NCBI GenBank assembly: GCA_964030785.1
Contig: OZ034977.1
Coordinates: 29,198,652-29,262,651 of the forward strand
Reading direction: 5' to 3'
Origin: Siderastrea siderea
Lineage: Eukaryota > Cnidaria > Anthozoa > Scleractinia > Rhizangiidae
Length of the DNA stretch: 64,000 nt
Position numbers and translations under genes: made by a program. The notes below the pieces were generated by a model. That model was not told the DNA's origin. It did not search any database and saw only the letters and a program-made list of their open reading frames with translations. Numbering within the stretch: position 1 is the first letter of the stretch; each line of letters begins with the position of its first letter. This document shows positions 1 through 10,489 of this stretch, in pieces.

Positions 1-221
1 AACATTATGATTTCCATAATTTATGTAACATCGTTTCCGGTTCCGCTTTTTTAAAAACCGGGCTTCCCAAAGTGGATAAATAAGTATTAATATTGACACA
101 AAAACTGTGTGCTTTCAAAAGGAATGGTTGTAATAAAGTGATAATTAAACTTAGTGTCGTGCAATTTCGGTCGGAAATCATACTTGAGATTTTAAATCGA
201 ACTCGCGCTGTGCGCTCGTTT

Positions 222-322
222 GATTTTGAAATCACGCGTATGATTTCAGACCAAATTGCACTCCACTCAGTGCATTTTGAAATCACGCGTATCATTTCAG
301 ACCAAATTGCACTCCACTTAGT
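222..322. repeat. two-unit 51-bp tandem repeat with palindromic core
   Basis: Two head-to-tail copies with a period of 51 bp. Each has the core GAAATCACGCGTATNATTTC (about 228-247 and 279-298) followed by CAGACCAAATTGCACTCCAC. In the first copy the core is a palindrome (GAAATCA / TGATTTC arms). Open frames on both strands across 5-338 arise from this repeat and I do not regard them as genes. The rest of 1-690 shows nothing recognisable. Confidence 0.7.
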
Positions 323-694
323 TCAATTACCATTATAAAATAAACAAGCTTAGACTTCTACCAAATGAAATTATATAAAGTAAAACTTTTTAATGGCCCT
401 GAGCGTTTAGTTGGGGATCACCTTTCGACTAGTAGTCACGTAAACTGTTTGCAATGTGTTTGAGGTGATACGGGTAGCGCAATTTCATAAAACGCATGGC
501 ATTTTTAATTCTGAAAATATGAGGGCTGTAGAAGAATTCAGAGGCTTAATTCTAGTGGCTCACAAATTAACTCTAGCTTTTAAGGGCCCGTTTTTGATAA
601 ACCACAGGTTTTCTTGTTGAATTTTAAATTCTCTAATGAATGTCTTTCATATATTCATTACGTCATTCATTCCACGTACGGGATATCAGAAACA

Positions 695-766
695 AAAAAG
701 CTCAGTTAGTTGAGAAACGCACTGGTATCGTGGACATCAAGGGTTCAAATTCCGTTGTAGCCTTGA
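695..766 (+). repeat. degenerate tRNA-derived SINE head
   Basis: The stretch has an A-box-like segment (AGCTCAGTTAGTTGAG) and a B-box-like segment (GGGTTCAAATTCC) at tRNA spacing, with CACTGGTATCG between them. The same layout occurs in the better preserved element at 8020-8093. The acceptor stem no longer pairs well, so this is a pseudo-tRNA or SINE fragment rather than a functional tRNA. Confidence 0.55.
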
Positions 767-1127
767 AATTTGTCTTTTTTTAATTTTCAGGTTAGGAAAA
801 CAACTGCTTAAATTGCTACGCACTGCAAAGATCATTCCATTCATTTCATAATTTCAACCGTTTTGCTGAGAAATGAGTCTTTATAGTTTTACTTTAAACC
901 GTAATCGTTTGGCCTTTAAAAAGCTCCACAAATTTATACATACCTTGTGATTTCTTTCTTGGGGAATCGGGAAGAGAAGATATTATTATGTGTGTTGTGT
1001 CATAAGTGACTATATTTTCGCGATGTCAGATTTTCGTAATTTGAAAAAAGTCGTGAAAAAACGATGTCACAAAAATTTCGTTATAAGAACTGTAAATAAA
1101 ATTGTTCGTTTATTAAATATTTTCTAG

Positions 1128-1196
1128 GGATTTATCGGACAACAAGATACCTTCCATATCAACTGAGAACTTTGCCCACAACAGCCTCGAGTTCAT
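1128..1196 (+). CDS. orphan leucine-rich-repeat exon
   Basis: The 69-bp segment is bounded by a good acceptor (TATTTTCTAG) and a strong donor (GTAAGT). Read from the second base it gives DLSDNKIPSISTENFAHNSL and then EF, one leucine-rich repeat (LxxNxIxxI). Start and end are both phase 2 (one base finishes a codon, two bases begin the next), as in genes whose LRR domain is built from one-repeat exons. No signal peptide, transmembrane or flanking-cap exon was found nearby. It is either part of a gene extending left of the window or a stranded exon. Confidence is moderate for an LRR exon and low for a living gene. Confidence 0.5.
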
Positions 1197-1300
1197 GTAA
1201 GTACAATAGCAAGCGCTTTGTAACACATTTTTTTATCACGCTACCTGCGCATACGCCTTTCGATAAGACTCAAATAACACTAGTATTAATAAAATAATTA

Positions 1301-2000
1301 TAGTAATGACAATAATAATAATCAGTTTGAAACTTTCCCATCCCGAGCATTCATTAATCTGTCTGAATCTGGGAATCAAACATTGTCAGTATGAAGAACA
1401 AAAGATATTCCTGGAATTTTGAATGAGAATAAGACCCTGACGCTATTTAAAAAAAAAATATATGATTGTTCGTACTCTATTTTCTTCTTTTCCACGCCAA
1501 ACTTCTCTGTAGCCTCATGCATGTTTACTTCTAGCTTTGAATAATTATTGTAAATTAGTATAGATTATAGTATATATCTTTCGTTGTAAATTAGTATTAG
1601 TATTAGATTCTTTTTAACTTGCACAATTGTAAGAGCACTGAGACTCTGTTTAAGTACTCCTAAAACTGAAATATTATTATTATTATTATTATTATCATTA
1701 TTATTATTATTATTGCTACTATTATTATGCATGTGTTAAGGTGATGTACGACGCGATTCACATTGCCGATTTTTAGGGCAACAATGTTGCGCCAAAAGTT
1801 GATGCCAAGTAACATGGGTGCGCGGACGATTTCTGAGCAATTTTTGCATTGCAAGTTTTAAAACCAGCTTCGAAAATTTGCAACGCCAAATCACGAATTT
1901 TGCTCAACGCCTTCCCAGAAACATATTTGCTGTCTCCGTTGCGCTAAACATCGTCCCATGTAACTCGTCTGTTGCCAAAAGTGTAAAATGGGGGTAACAG
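1301..2000 (+). pseudogene. decayed copy of the 6641-7120 LRR-exon segment
   Basis: About 600 bp is alignable by eye with 6641-7120. Both contain the LRR-like PSRAF(I/V)NLSE followed by a shared intron-like stretch with AATAAGACCCT and CTTCTCTGTAGCCTCAT, then a shared repeat ending AATCACGAATTTTGCTCAACGCC. Here the exon opens with in-frame TAA/TGA codons and its donor has become GTCAGT, so it is a pseudoexon. An ATT/TAT microsatellite (about 1673-1730) is inserted inside the segment. Confidence 0.5.
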
Positions 2001-2014
2001 GCCTGCACGACTTT

Positions 2015-3276
2015 CAGGCTCGTGTTTTAGCCGTTCTCAAAACTTTTCTCTAACGAGGATATCTTTTAAGGATCGTCCTTTCTTATATCTGATATTAGTG
2101 GTGGTTCCTTAAAGATTTCGTTAAGTAATGGTTGTCAAATTCCATTTGTTCATGAAAATCTGTTTTAAATTGGGCACTGATGGTTGATAGCGCATTACAA
2201 AAGGCAAGATTCGTATATTTTAATGGCGTTGTTGATGGAGGGCTAGCTTTCTGTCATCAAAATTAACTTCTGAAAGTGTATTTTGTATAAAACTTCCTGG
2301 GCAACCTCTCTTTTTTAAGGTTTTTTTTCGATCACCTCTTCAAAATATGTCTTAGTTGTTCTCAGTAGACTCAAAGCCTCTCCTTGAAACTTCTTTTAAC
2401 ACCGGGTCGGTGTCATGAGGAACATTGTGTATACTGAAATATTTTAGCGTGTTTGAAATGCGTGCGTATATCAAGTACTGTGGTTTCTTTTTTAATCTCT
2501 CGCCTTAAACGTTGGTATCCAAGAACGTCGTTTCTGTTTCAGATATTTCAGCCGTAAATTTGATTGTAGGGTGGTGTTTATTTGCTTGCTCAATTAACTT
2601 AGTTATTTGATCTCTGCTAACGTTCCAGAGTAAAAAACGTCATCTATGAAACGTTTCCAAACGAGCGGTTTTAACACGCTTTGGATAAGGATGTCCGTTT
2701 GAACTTTCGCCATAAACATTTTGGTAAAGGCAATTCTAGTACCCATTCTAGTACCCATGGCGGTTACGTGTGTCTGTAGATAGTTCTTTCCATTAAATTG
2801 GAAGGAATTTTTCTGTAGGATAAGCCTTAGCGCTCGTTCTAGTAGTGGCGTGGGGATGAGAATTTCATTTTGATAAGAGGAGACGTATGCCCTGCATACG
2901 GTTTGGATCCCCTCTTTTTGTGGTTATTTGTATATAGGCTCGTGACGTGCATTGAGACAAGAGACGCCTTCTCTGGTACCTTTGTTCTTTCAATGAAGTT
3001 AATGAAGGTGGTTGTATCTTTTAGGTACGACTTCTGTTGTTGTGCAATAGGATGAAGTAGTTTGTCAACGAAATCTGATAGTTGCTCTGATGGACTTTCA
3101 CACCCTGATATAATAGGTCTTCCAGGTGGAACTGGTTTGTGTATTTTTGTTAGGCTGTAGAATATTGGAATTCGAGGCGGATCTGGTGTTTGACAAAGCC
3201 ATTTTTCATTCATTTCATCTATGTGTTGAGTAACCTTGCGGTTCGTCTCCACTACCATTGGTTGTTCAAGTGGCAT
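2015..3276 (-). mobile_element. Penelope-like retroelement reverse transcriptase remnant
   Basis: Read on the minus strand from 3276 downward, an RT domain is clear: FYSLTKIHKP, then GRPIISGCESPSEQLSDFVD and SLYTN (3276-2839). After a frame change comes AMGTRMGTRIAFTKMF and KPLVWKRFIDDVF, where FIDD is the catalytic aspartate pair (about 2760-2610). HPTIKFTAEISETETTFLDT (about 2560-2500) and finally YKKGRSLKDILVR (about 2090-2040) follow. These blocks and their order match the Penelope-like RT. Stops and frame changes between blocks show it is dead. I see no GIY-YIG endonuclease; that end would lie below about 2010 and is not recognisable. Confidence 0.8.
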
Positions 3277-3295
3277 GTAGTGGCATGCAGTGGAA

Positions 3296-3690
3296 TCAAC
3301 ATGGATGATGAGCTTTCCTTCGTATTAGTGATATATGTGAAAAGCCTGACTAGCCGGAGAGATGGGCTAGTACTGAGACTTCGTAACATGATCCCATGTG
3401 AGGTCAAACTCTTCTTATATAGATCTGCTATACTCCCGCCTTTGACCTACGGTCACACAATATGGACCTTTTGTAAACTGTCCGACAGGCGCAAGCTTGA
3501 AAGGGTACAGCAACGCGCTATAAAAGCCATTTTAACAGACACTTATGCTGCCTTTCTGAGCCGTACAAGACTACCGTCTCTCTACAACAGGCGTCTTCAA
3601 GACATAATCATCTTAATGTTCAAAGTAAAGAATGGCCTTACACCTGATTACATAAAAAATAAAAATATTAGAATAAGAAATATTCCCTGA
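3296..3690 (+). mobile_element. LINE-type reverse transcriptase C-terminal fragment
   Basis: An open frame reads LRNMIPCEVKLFLYRSAILP, then LTYGHTIWTFC, DRRKLERVQQRAIKA, LYNRRLQDIIILMFKVKNGL and TPDYI. This is the familiar C-terminal end of non-LTR retrotransposon ORF2 proteins (thumb region after the RT domain). The catalytic RT part is absent. It starts within about 20 bp of the Penelope remnant that runs the other way, so one element was truncated against or inserted into the other. Confidence 0.75.
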
Positions 3691-4839
3691 GACAAACACT
3701 CTTTCTGTTTCTTACAAACAGTACAAGAGAAAAAGATCAGTGACTGTTTTAATGAAGGATACTTGTTCCAACTGTAATATATGTACTGCATGATGCTTTT
3801 ATTGATTCTTGTCATCTTAAATTTTTAGAGTGAAACAGTAGTATATGTACCCCTGTTACTGAATGGACTTTTATTGTCATAGTCTTAAGGTTTAAGTGCG
3901 ATAGACACCTTTCTTCGAACTAAATACTAAGTACTTTTAATCTATATAATTGCTTTAAGGTGATTCCATTCAATTGCATTGCGCATCCTTTCTGCCCATC
4001 ATTTTTTGGGTGATTAGCGCGCGCATGAGCGCGCGCAGGTTCGGAACTTGATAGATTTTCTATGAAAGCTGAGCTGTTCAGAAAAATAAATGGTCGTTTT
4101 CTCCTAAACGAACTCGGTCACCCCACCTTTTTATTTCATTTATTAAGGAAAATACGACTCTACGTGATATATCCAAACTTTTTCATTATTCAATTTTCAA
4201 ATATTCCCATTTATTATTCAACAAATTGTCACTATGCCCATATACGGTAAGGAAACCCTCAATATCTGTCATCCTACATGACAGATATCCTGCGATATAC
4301 GTAAATGACCATATGTGGAGTGCGCTGCAGATTTTCTTTCATTGCTTGTTTGGCGGCCATTTTGAAAAGCGAGGCAGTTTTAGCACTGTTCTCCGTAAAT
4401 TTTAACTCTCTGGAAGAAACTTTCCACGATTAAATGCTCTCAAAGAGTCAACAAGTGTTTGCTTCAGCTGACAAAGATATCCAGGGGTTGACTTGGAATT
4501 TTCATAGTGAGAACTCAAACAAGAAAATGCTATTGCGAACGAAGCAGCACACTTGCTCACGGAAAGTTGTAAAGACTAAAGTTGAAAAGATTTTAATTCA
4601 CAGAAAGAGGACTTATTCTCGGTAAGGTAGCAACATTTTTTTTCCTTTGTCTTGTCATTTCCAAACATGAGTTTGTAAATAAGTCTTTTTTAAGTGAACA
4701 GTAATAATCTTCGATTTCTTAAAGTTCTGTTTTGATTTTTATTAAGCTTATGTGTTGCTAGCTTTTAGCGTTTTTTATCATAGAGCCGTAGTTTTTCTCG
4801 TTCTGAAAATGGTAGGCGATGGGAATTTGTTGAATAATA
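3691..4839. other. no recognisable gene
   Basis: I see only low-complexity and AT-rich sequence here. A GC-rich alternating purine-pyrimidine patch (GCGCGCGCATGAGCGCGCGC, about 4017-4036) is the only distinctive structure. A short open frame at 4434-4625 has no recognisable homology and no convincing splice sites. Confidence 0.4.
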
Positions 4840-4954
4840 AAACAATTATCCTGCTCAATCTTGCGGAATATCCCCTGATTTAGCCAACTCGGCCTACGGC
4901 CTCGTCGGCTAAGTATCAGGTGATATTCCGCGCGATTTCGCAGGATAATTGTTA
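4840..4954. mobile_element. foldback MITE
   Basis: The ends AACAATTATCCTGC and GCAGGATAATTGTT pair, and inner segments pair again (GCGGAATATC with GATATTCCGC, AGCCAACTCGGC with GTCGGCT), so the whole 115 bp folds into one hairpin. It encodes nothing credible; an 84-codon frame on the minus strand only reflects the hairpin. Confidence 0.65.
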
Positions 4955-5223
4955 ATGATTCACTATTACAATCTGATTTTAGGCGTTTCACTGGAAGAGC
5001 GCAGACGCTCAATTTGCCTATTATTTCATAAATTGCATTTTTACGGCAACTTTAAGGCGTTTTACTCTAACATTGTTTTGCTATCACAAGAATAATTCTT
5101 ATATTTCATTGCTAGTAGTAACTTTGTTAAAGTAATAGGTGTCTCTGGTACAAGGAAATGTTTTAATATTGCTGTCGAAAGCTACAGCCCTGTAGCGTGA
5201 AATCGGTCAAGGTGACCCCCACT

Positions 5224-5281
5224 CATTCATTCATTCATTCATTCATTCATTCATTCATTCATTCATTCATTCATTCATTCC
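5224..5281. repeat. (ATTC)n microsatellite
   Basis: About fourteen uninterrupted ATTC units. The flanks from 4955 to 6640 contain no gene that I can support. Confidence 0.95.
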
Positions 5282-6640
5282 ACTAACAAAGCTTTAACAA
5301 CTGCTTCCTAACTCACTGAACTGTTGGGACTAAAAAGATAATGTTTAATTGCTCAGCACAACGAAGAACCAGCAGAAGATGGCGGACAATGAAATCAAAC
5401 TGGATGCCAGCATATGTATTAAATAGTAACGACCCAAAACATGACCCCTGGGAGTACTGGGTACTGGGTTCGCCACAGCTCAGATGAAATTCGTTTCACA
5501 GAGTCACACCTTCACAGTGACAGGTTTTGATCTTGCAGTTAAGTAAAAAAAGACTAAAAATAAGGCTGCCTCAGCCATGCCCAGGTCGAACTTTAAACTT
5601 GCAAGCAAGATGGCTTAGTCCACCGTTTCAAATGGGGAAAATGTTTAATAGAATGTCATTGCAAGCTCCCTTATGCTTGCTTTTAAGCTCTTAGGGATAT
5701 ATTCATCAAAGACCCAATCCAGTCTCTCTACTTTTTCTAGCGACTGCTTAATGTATGGAACGAAAACCTTCAGAATTTCGGCTTAAACATTTGAACGCAA
5801 AATGCACCCTCTACTATCAGCACCGACGGGTTGGGGGATTTTGCTGTGCCAATGTGTTTCTCCATACAGTTTATCAGGTCGCATTTTGTACTTGACCTGG
5901 TGTACGGACCCTAGGGGACTCGCCCTCAGTTGATAGTTTGGTTATGTGATAACACGTGACAACATTCAGTGAAACTACTGAGCATGTTCGGTTTTTTTTG
6001 CGTAACGAGAACACGGAATCTAAACTCATGGATTGAACTCATGCAGATTAACTCTTAGATTTGATTCTGAACTCGTTAGACGTCGGTTATTTGAATCTCG
6101 AAACTCTGTAATATCGTACATGGTCCTATCGAGCTGCATTGGAATTGCAATATGACCGACGAATTGAAGAAACAACGTAAAATTCGCGGTGGACATCGCG
6201 GGCATGTGAAGAAGCTGTTGTCTCAAGCCGAAACTGCGATTAGCAACTTTTAACCGTCGCTACAAGAACGACTTTCGCAGCACAAAATCATTCTCAGGGA
6301 AAAGCTGGACACTCTTAAAGCCCTCGACTGCAAAGTTCTACATGGTTATAAGGTTATGAGAAGACTCAGTTAGGCAAGTGGCAACAGATTTCGGAATGGG
6401 GCGGATGGAGGGGGATTAACCTTGCATACCTGGCATAACGCGTTCTTATCGTTGTGTAGGTGGATTTCTTTATCTAATTTTTTGGTTATTTATTTCTGGC
6501 CAATGATTGTTCTTAAAGTCTGCTCACTGGCATTAAGTCGTGATTTGGGTCACTTCTCGTAGGGTTAACGAACTTATTGGGTCAAACAGAACAGCAAAGC
6601 CATACAATTCCATTAAAAATACCTCCACGTTTTCTTATAG

Positions 6641-6718
6641 GTTTTTAGGATTCAATCAATTGGAAACTATCCCATCCCGAGCGTTCGTTAATCTGTCTGA
6701 AGTTTGGGATCAAACAAT
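6641..6718 (+). CDS. orphan leucine-rich-repeat exon
   Basis: The 78-bp segment lies between an acceptor (TTTTCTTATAG) and a donor (GTGAGT) and encodes FLGFNQLETIPSRAFVNLSE plus VWDQT, a canonical LRR (NQLxxIPxxAFxNL). Phase 2 in and phase 2 out matches the exon at 1128-1196, so the two could be spliced together in frame. A second AG at 6647-6648 would shorten the exon and break the phase. No neighbouring gene body is visible; it may belong to a gene broken up by repeats. Confidence 0.45.
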
Positions 6719-7575
6719 GTGAGTATTAAAAACAGGAGATCTTCTTGAAATTTTAAGTGGGAATAAGACCCTAACGTTATGTCAAACAAAAATACATGAT
6801 TGTTTACACCCCATTTTTTTCCCATTCCAGGCCAGACTTCTCTGTAGCCTCATACTTGTGTTGGTGATGTATGGGATGATTCACAACGCCGGTTGTTGCG
6901 CTAAAAGTTGTTGCCGAGTAATATGAGTGTGTGGACGATTTTCTGTGCAATTTTTGCGTTGCAAGGTTTTGAACCAGCTTAAAACAAAATAGCAACGCCA
7001 AATCACGAATTTTGCTCAACGCCCCCCCAGAACCCTATTCGTTGCCTTCGTTGCGCTAAAAATCGTCCCTTGTAATATACATTAAAAATCCACGCAAAGT
7101 GACGCTATGAATCGTCGTTGCGAATCGTGCCAAGTAGCATCACCTTTATGCTGACTTATAAAATGTTCGAGCCGACATTTACCATCGTTCTCTCTATCGC
7201 TACGCAAGAAGCTCGCCGCGGATAATAATGATAATAATAATAATAATATAGATAGGCTAGCCTAACAGCGGAGCTCCCATGTCAAAAAACCGGAAAACGC
7301 TTCGGGCCCAAAATTTTGCGATATTCTTTCAAAAAGTGTTCTAAAAAAACGAACGTATTCTGTACAGTGCCGCAAATTGTTCCGAATTGTCCCACAATAA
7401 GTTTGCGAAAATGTTCGGGTTGGTCATGTGAATCCGAACAGGAAAGTCACTCTAGAACACAGATCTATTGTTTGTTTTTTTTAGGCTTCAAACTGTATGC
7501 ATAAAATTTGTTTTTCTTACGCCGTCTTCCTTGGCTTTAAATGTTCCAATATCTTATCATTTATCTGCCAAGACG
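6719..7575. repeat. dispersed repeat shared with 1400-2000
   Basis: Positions 6860-7060 match 1735-1930 (ATCACGAATTTTGCTCAACGCC and GCGCTAAAAATCGTCCC-type segments). From 7220 there is a short AAT microsatellite. Nothing coding is recognised. Confidence 0.5.
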
Positions 7576-7826
7576 TCAAATCATCTCGGACTACTGGCTG
7601 TTCGCTTACATGAACTGGAAACGTCGCCTATCTACAGCAGCTAAATATAACTCACTAAACTAAACGGGTTATCCTTTTTCGTTTTCATCGAGTTCAGTTG
7701 TTGACAAATAACGCGAAATGCCACTAAATTGGAATCAATGGCGCTGAAGCTAACTGACCTGTAATCGAAAGTCGTTTTCGATTTGTTCTTTTTCGTTCTG
7801 ATAGATTGCTTAGCGGTCTTATCAAA

Positions 7827-8171
7827 TGAACATTAACATATGAAATTCATATATTTGAACTGCGGTTTCTTCTTTTCAACCGCTTAGGTTGAAACACCTT
7901 CACTGCGAAGGTGAAGTTTAGGTGAAGCTGAGTTCAGATATATGAATTTCATATATTAATGTTCATTTATTCTCCATCTACGGGACAAATACGAACTCTC
8001 AATTGACCAGCTCCCAGTTGGCTTGATAGCTCAGTTGGTTAAAGCGCTGCACCGGTATCGCAGAGGTCATGGCTTCGATTCCCGTTCAAGCCTGAATTTT
8101 TTCAGGTATGTTCTTTTCAACCGCTTAGGTTGAAACACCTTCACTGCGATGATCTGCATATAATTCTGGTG
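7827..8171 (+). mobile_element. tRNA-derived SINE with 8-bp target duplication
   Basis: The insert interrupts the left arm of the large inverted repeat and is flanked by TTATCAAA on both sides (7819-7826 and 8172-8179). The uninterrupted right arm supplies the pre-insertion state with one copy of that motif. It contains an inverted pair (about 7827-7860 and 7938-7972), a 38-bp direct repeat (7871-7908 and 8112-8149) and a tRNA-like segment at 8020-8093. Confidence 0.65.
8020..8093 (+). tRNA. tRNA-like SINE head, probably not functional
   Basis: The acceptor stem pairs perfectly (GGCTTGA with TCAAGCC). An A box (TAGCTCAGTTGG) and a B-box-like segment (GGCTTCGATTCCC) are present. The anticodon arm CTGCA-CCGGTAT-CGCAG has one mismatch, position 33 is C instead of U, and the putative anticodon is GGT. 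The T stem is poorly paired. It is followed by GAATTTTTTCAGG and lies inside a SINE, so I read it as the tRNA-derived promoter head of that SINE. Confidence 0.5.
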
Positions 8172-8898
8172 TTATCAAAATTGGCTACCCGCCTGCCTGG
8201 TTTACTTCAGTGTTTGGTCTACCCGGTTTTCATTCCATCTTATAGACCATCGGTCGGGTTAATTGGTGCTGTTTTTTTTCTTCCACGAAGATGCTTCACA
8301 AATTTACAAAAGGAAAGGTTTTTTATCAGAATTTGTAAGCCTTAGATACATTTCCTTTCCCTCTAAAACAAAATACCACATGTGGAAAGGACAACATGCA
8401 CAAGTACCTTAAAAATAGGAGTGATTATTTTACTGCAAAAGATCGGAAAAGCAATACTGCTCGTCAGTGTCTGACTGAAACTGTCGGTTTTACGTTAGGT
8501 GAGACTTTGTTTAAATCTGAAACAGACAGTTTGCCTCAATATTGTCCTCTATACAGTGTCTTTATATGTAAAAAAAGAGAGAGAAAAGTCGTGCTATGAT
8601 AAACCTTATTTTTCTACTGGTGAGTTGTTCTGCATATTTATCCTGATCGCTCTAAACACTCTTAAATTTGAAAAATCGGAGTGCATTTATTGATTGTACA
8701 TGTAAAAGTGAAATTGAAACCTCTCTTTCATACTTATTAGCCCCTAAAATACAGTACATTTTAGTAGTGCAATTATTCGCCAAAGGATGAAAAACAACAA
8801 GTGAAAACATAAAGACAAAAACACTATGCGGACCGCTGAGGAAACGGTGAAGTTGACTTATTTTTCTTCAAAAAGAAGAATTCAGCACGACTGGCTTA

Positions 8899-10432
8899 CC
8901 CTGCTAGCAGAGGTTTATTATCTTGCCACTTCTTTTTCGTAGTCTCTTTACGGCTGTCTTTACCGTTGTTGTTTTCTTCCACCGCGAGAAAAACCTCTGC
9001 CACGTTACGATTCCTTTCCCTGTTGAGCATGCTTTGTCGTTACTATAGAAACGACTAACTTAAAACCTAATTAAGAGTTATGGTACTTGTAAAGTGCCAT
9101 GGACAATTAGTGGAGTATGGCGCTCTATAAATGCATTTTAGTTTTAATTTTAATTTAAGACATGTGTCTTGTCTGTGATTGGCCAAATGATAACCCGCCT
9201 GTCAGTCAAGCTACACATCACAGCGCGGGAAAAGTTTTTTCGCGGGGTTTTTCATACAGTGAACAGCAATGGTGGATTCTTGTGATCAATGTGATGCATC
9301 GTTTTTCGCCCAAACGATTTCCCACGAAATGTTTAAAATCGACCGGACCCCAACAAAAGCTTCGAGAGTGCTTGCAAGTATTATAAATCCTGCCGATTAC
9401 TGTCTGATCTGTAACTTGGAATTGATACATCCGAAGAACTCTGAGAAAGTCATGGTATATTTCAACGTTCGCTCACGTAAGGGACTGATAAAGGCGTTAG
9501 GACACGATCTTCGATCCAGGGAATCGCCACGCATTTGCCGCCAAAGCAAGCACAAACTTGACAGTTCATTAAAGAAGATACAGTCAGCAGAAAATATTTT
9601 GGGTGAACTGCGAAAAAAGTACAGTATGAGTAGTCGGGCTAAAAAGCAAAGCATTGGAGCTGTTTTAGCCCTCGAGTTAAACGAATGGCGAAGTAGAGCC
9701 CATCGACTTCGGGTCTAAACGTGAGAATGAAATCAGCAGCGGTTCCGTCTCGAGATGTCTAATCAAAACCAAAGACAAAGCACTGAATGCGAAAACCGTG
9801 CAAACAGCATTAACTCCTGCATATGCGGGTTTTTGCGTGTTTCGCATGAACTAAATTTGGTATATGAAATTTCTACCCGCTTATGCAAATTAGACCGTAT
9901 TTACAAAGCATTGCTTGTCACTAAAAACACACAGAATTAATCGACAGAAAGCTTTTCCAGCCAAAAATATTATTCAAATAAACAATATATTTACTTTTGG
10001 CAGCAAAAAACCTTCGATTTTCTTGCGTCACTTCAGGCTGTTCAATGGTGACCCGGGTTTGTCAATGTCTTGAATTTTATCTCTCTCCTTTAATGCTCCA
10101 TCAAACATACAGATATCTAGCAATCGAACGGGTTTCAAAACCGAACTCCAAAAACACATTCCGTACAAAAAAAGCGAAAAATACATCAAGTTCAAATTCA
10201 TCAATGTTCACTTGATCGCGTGTTTCAACAGTGTGATCTGCCCACGTGTTAAGATCATGTTCCACGACAGACCTCCAAAAATTTGGCGGTAACGACAGAG
10301 CATGCTCAACAGGGAAAGGAATCGTATCGTGGCAGAGGTTTTTCTCGGGGTAGAAGAAAACAACAACGGCAAAGACAGCGGTAAAAGACTACGAAAACGA
10401 AGCGGCGGGATAAAAAACCACTGCTAGCAGGG
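8899..10432. mobile_element. TA-flanked TIR DNA transposon with CxxC ORF
   Basis: The element starts CCCTGCTAGCAGAGGTTT and ends CTGCTAGCAGGG, with TA on both outer sides (8897-8898 and 10433-10434). The inverted repeats run about 150 bp: AAAAACCTCTGCCACG and GAGCATGCT near 8990-9035 are complemented near 10295-10345. The large inverted repeat's right arm shows the empty site. The internal ORF is at 9269-9718. No DDE-type catalytic domain is recognisable, so the copy may be non-autonomous. The TIR resembles the 102-bp MITE at 13628-13729. Confidence 0.7.
9269..9718 (+). CDS. small CxxC/coiled-coil ORF of the TIR element
   Basis: The 149-codon frame starts MVDSCDQCDASFF. Residues 45-48 form CLIC and residue 90 begins ICRQSKHKL, followed by a charged, probably helical stretch (about 97-120, LKKIQSAENILGELRKKY). 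The CxxC, about 40 residues, C, helix layout resembles an N-terminal zinc-binding module (ZAD-like), although the last cysteine expected near residue 93 is serine. The ORF at 35698-36315, inside a second TA-flanked TIR element, has the same layout. Function is unknown; a DNA-binding role for transposition is inference. Confidence 0.45.
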   Translation: MVDSCDQCDASFFAQTISHEMFKIDRTPTKASRVLASIINPADYCLICNLELIHPKNSEKVMVYFNVRSRKGLIKALGHDLRSRESPRICRQSKHKLDSSLKKIQSAENILGELRKKYSMSSRAKKQSIGAVLALELNEWRSRAHRLRV

Positions 10433-10489
10433 TACCGACGGCTCTTCTTATAGAATTCTCTTGAAAGCTAATTAAGTTCAAGAAGTAAG

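Noticed and set aside
8020..8093. Functional tRNA-Thr(GGT) gene
   Set aside because: C at position 33, mismatched T stem and embedding in a SINE with target duplication argue for a SINE head.
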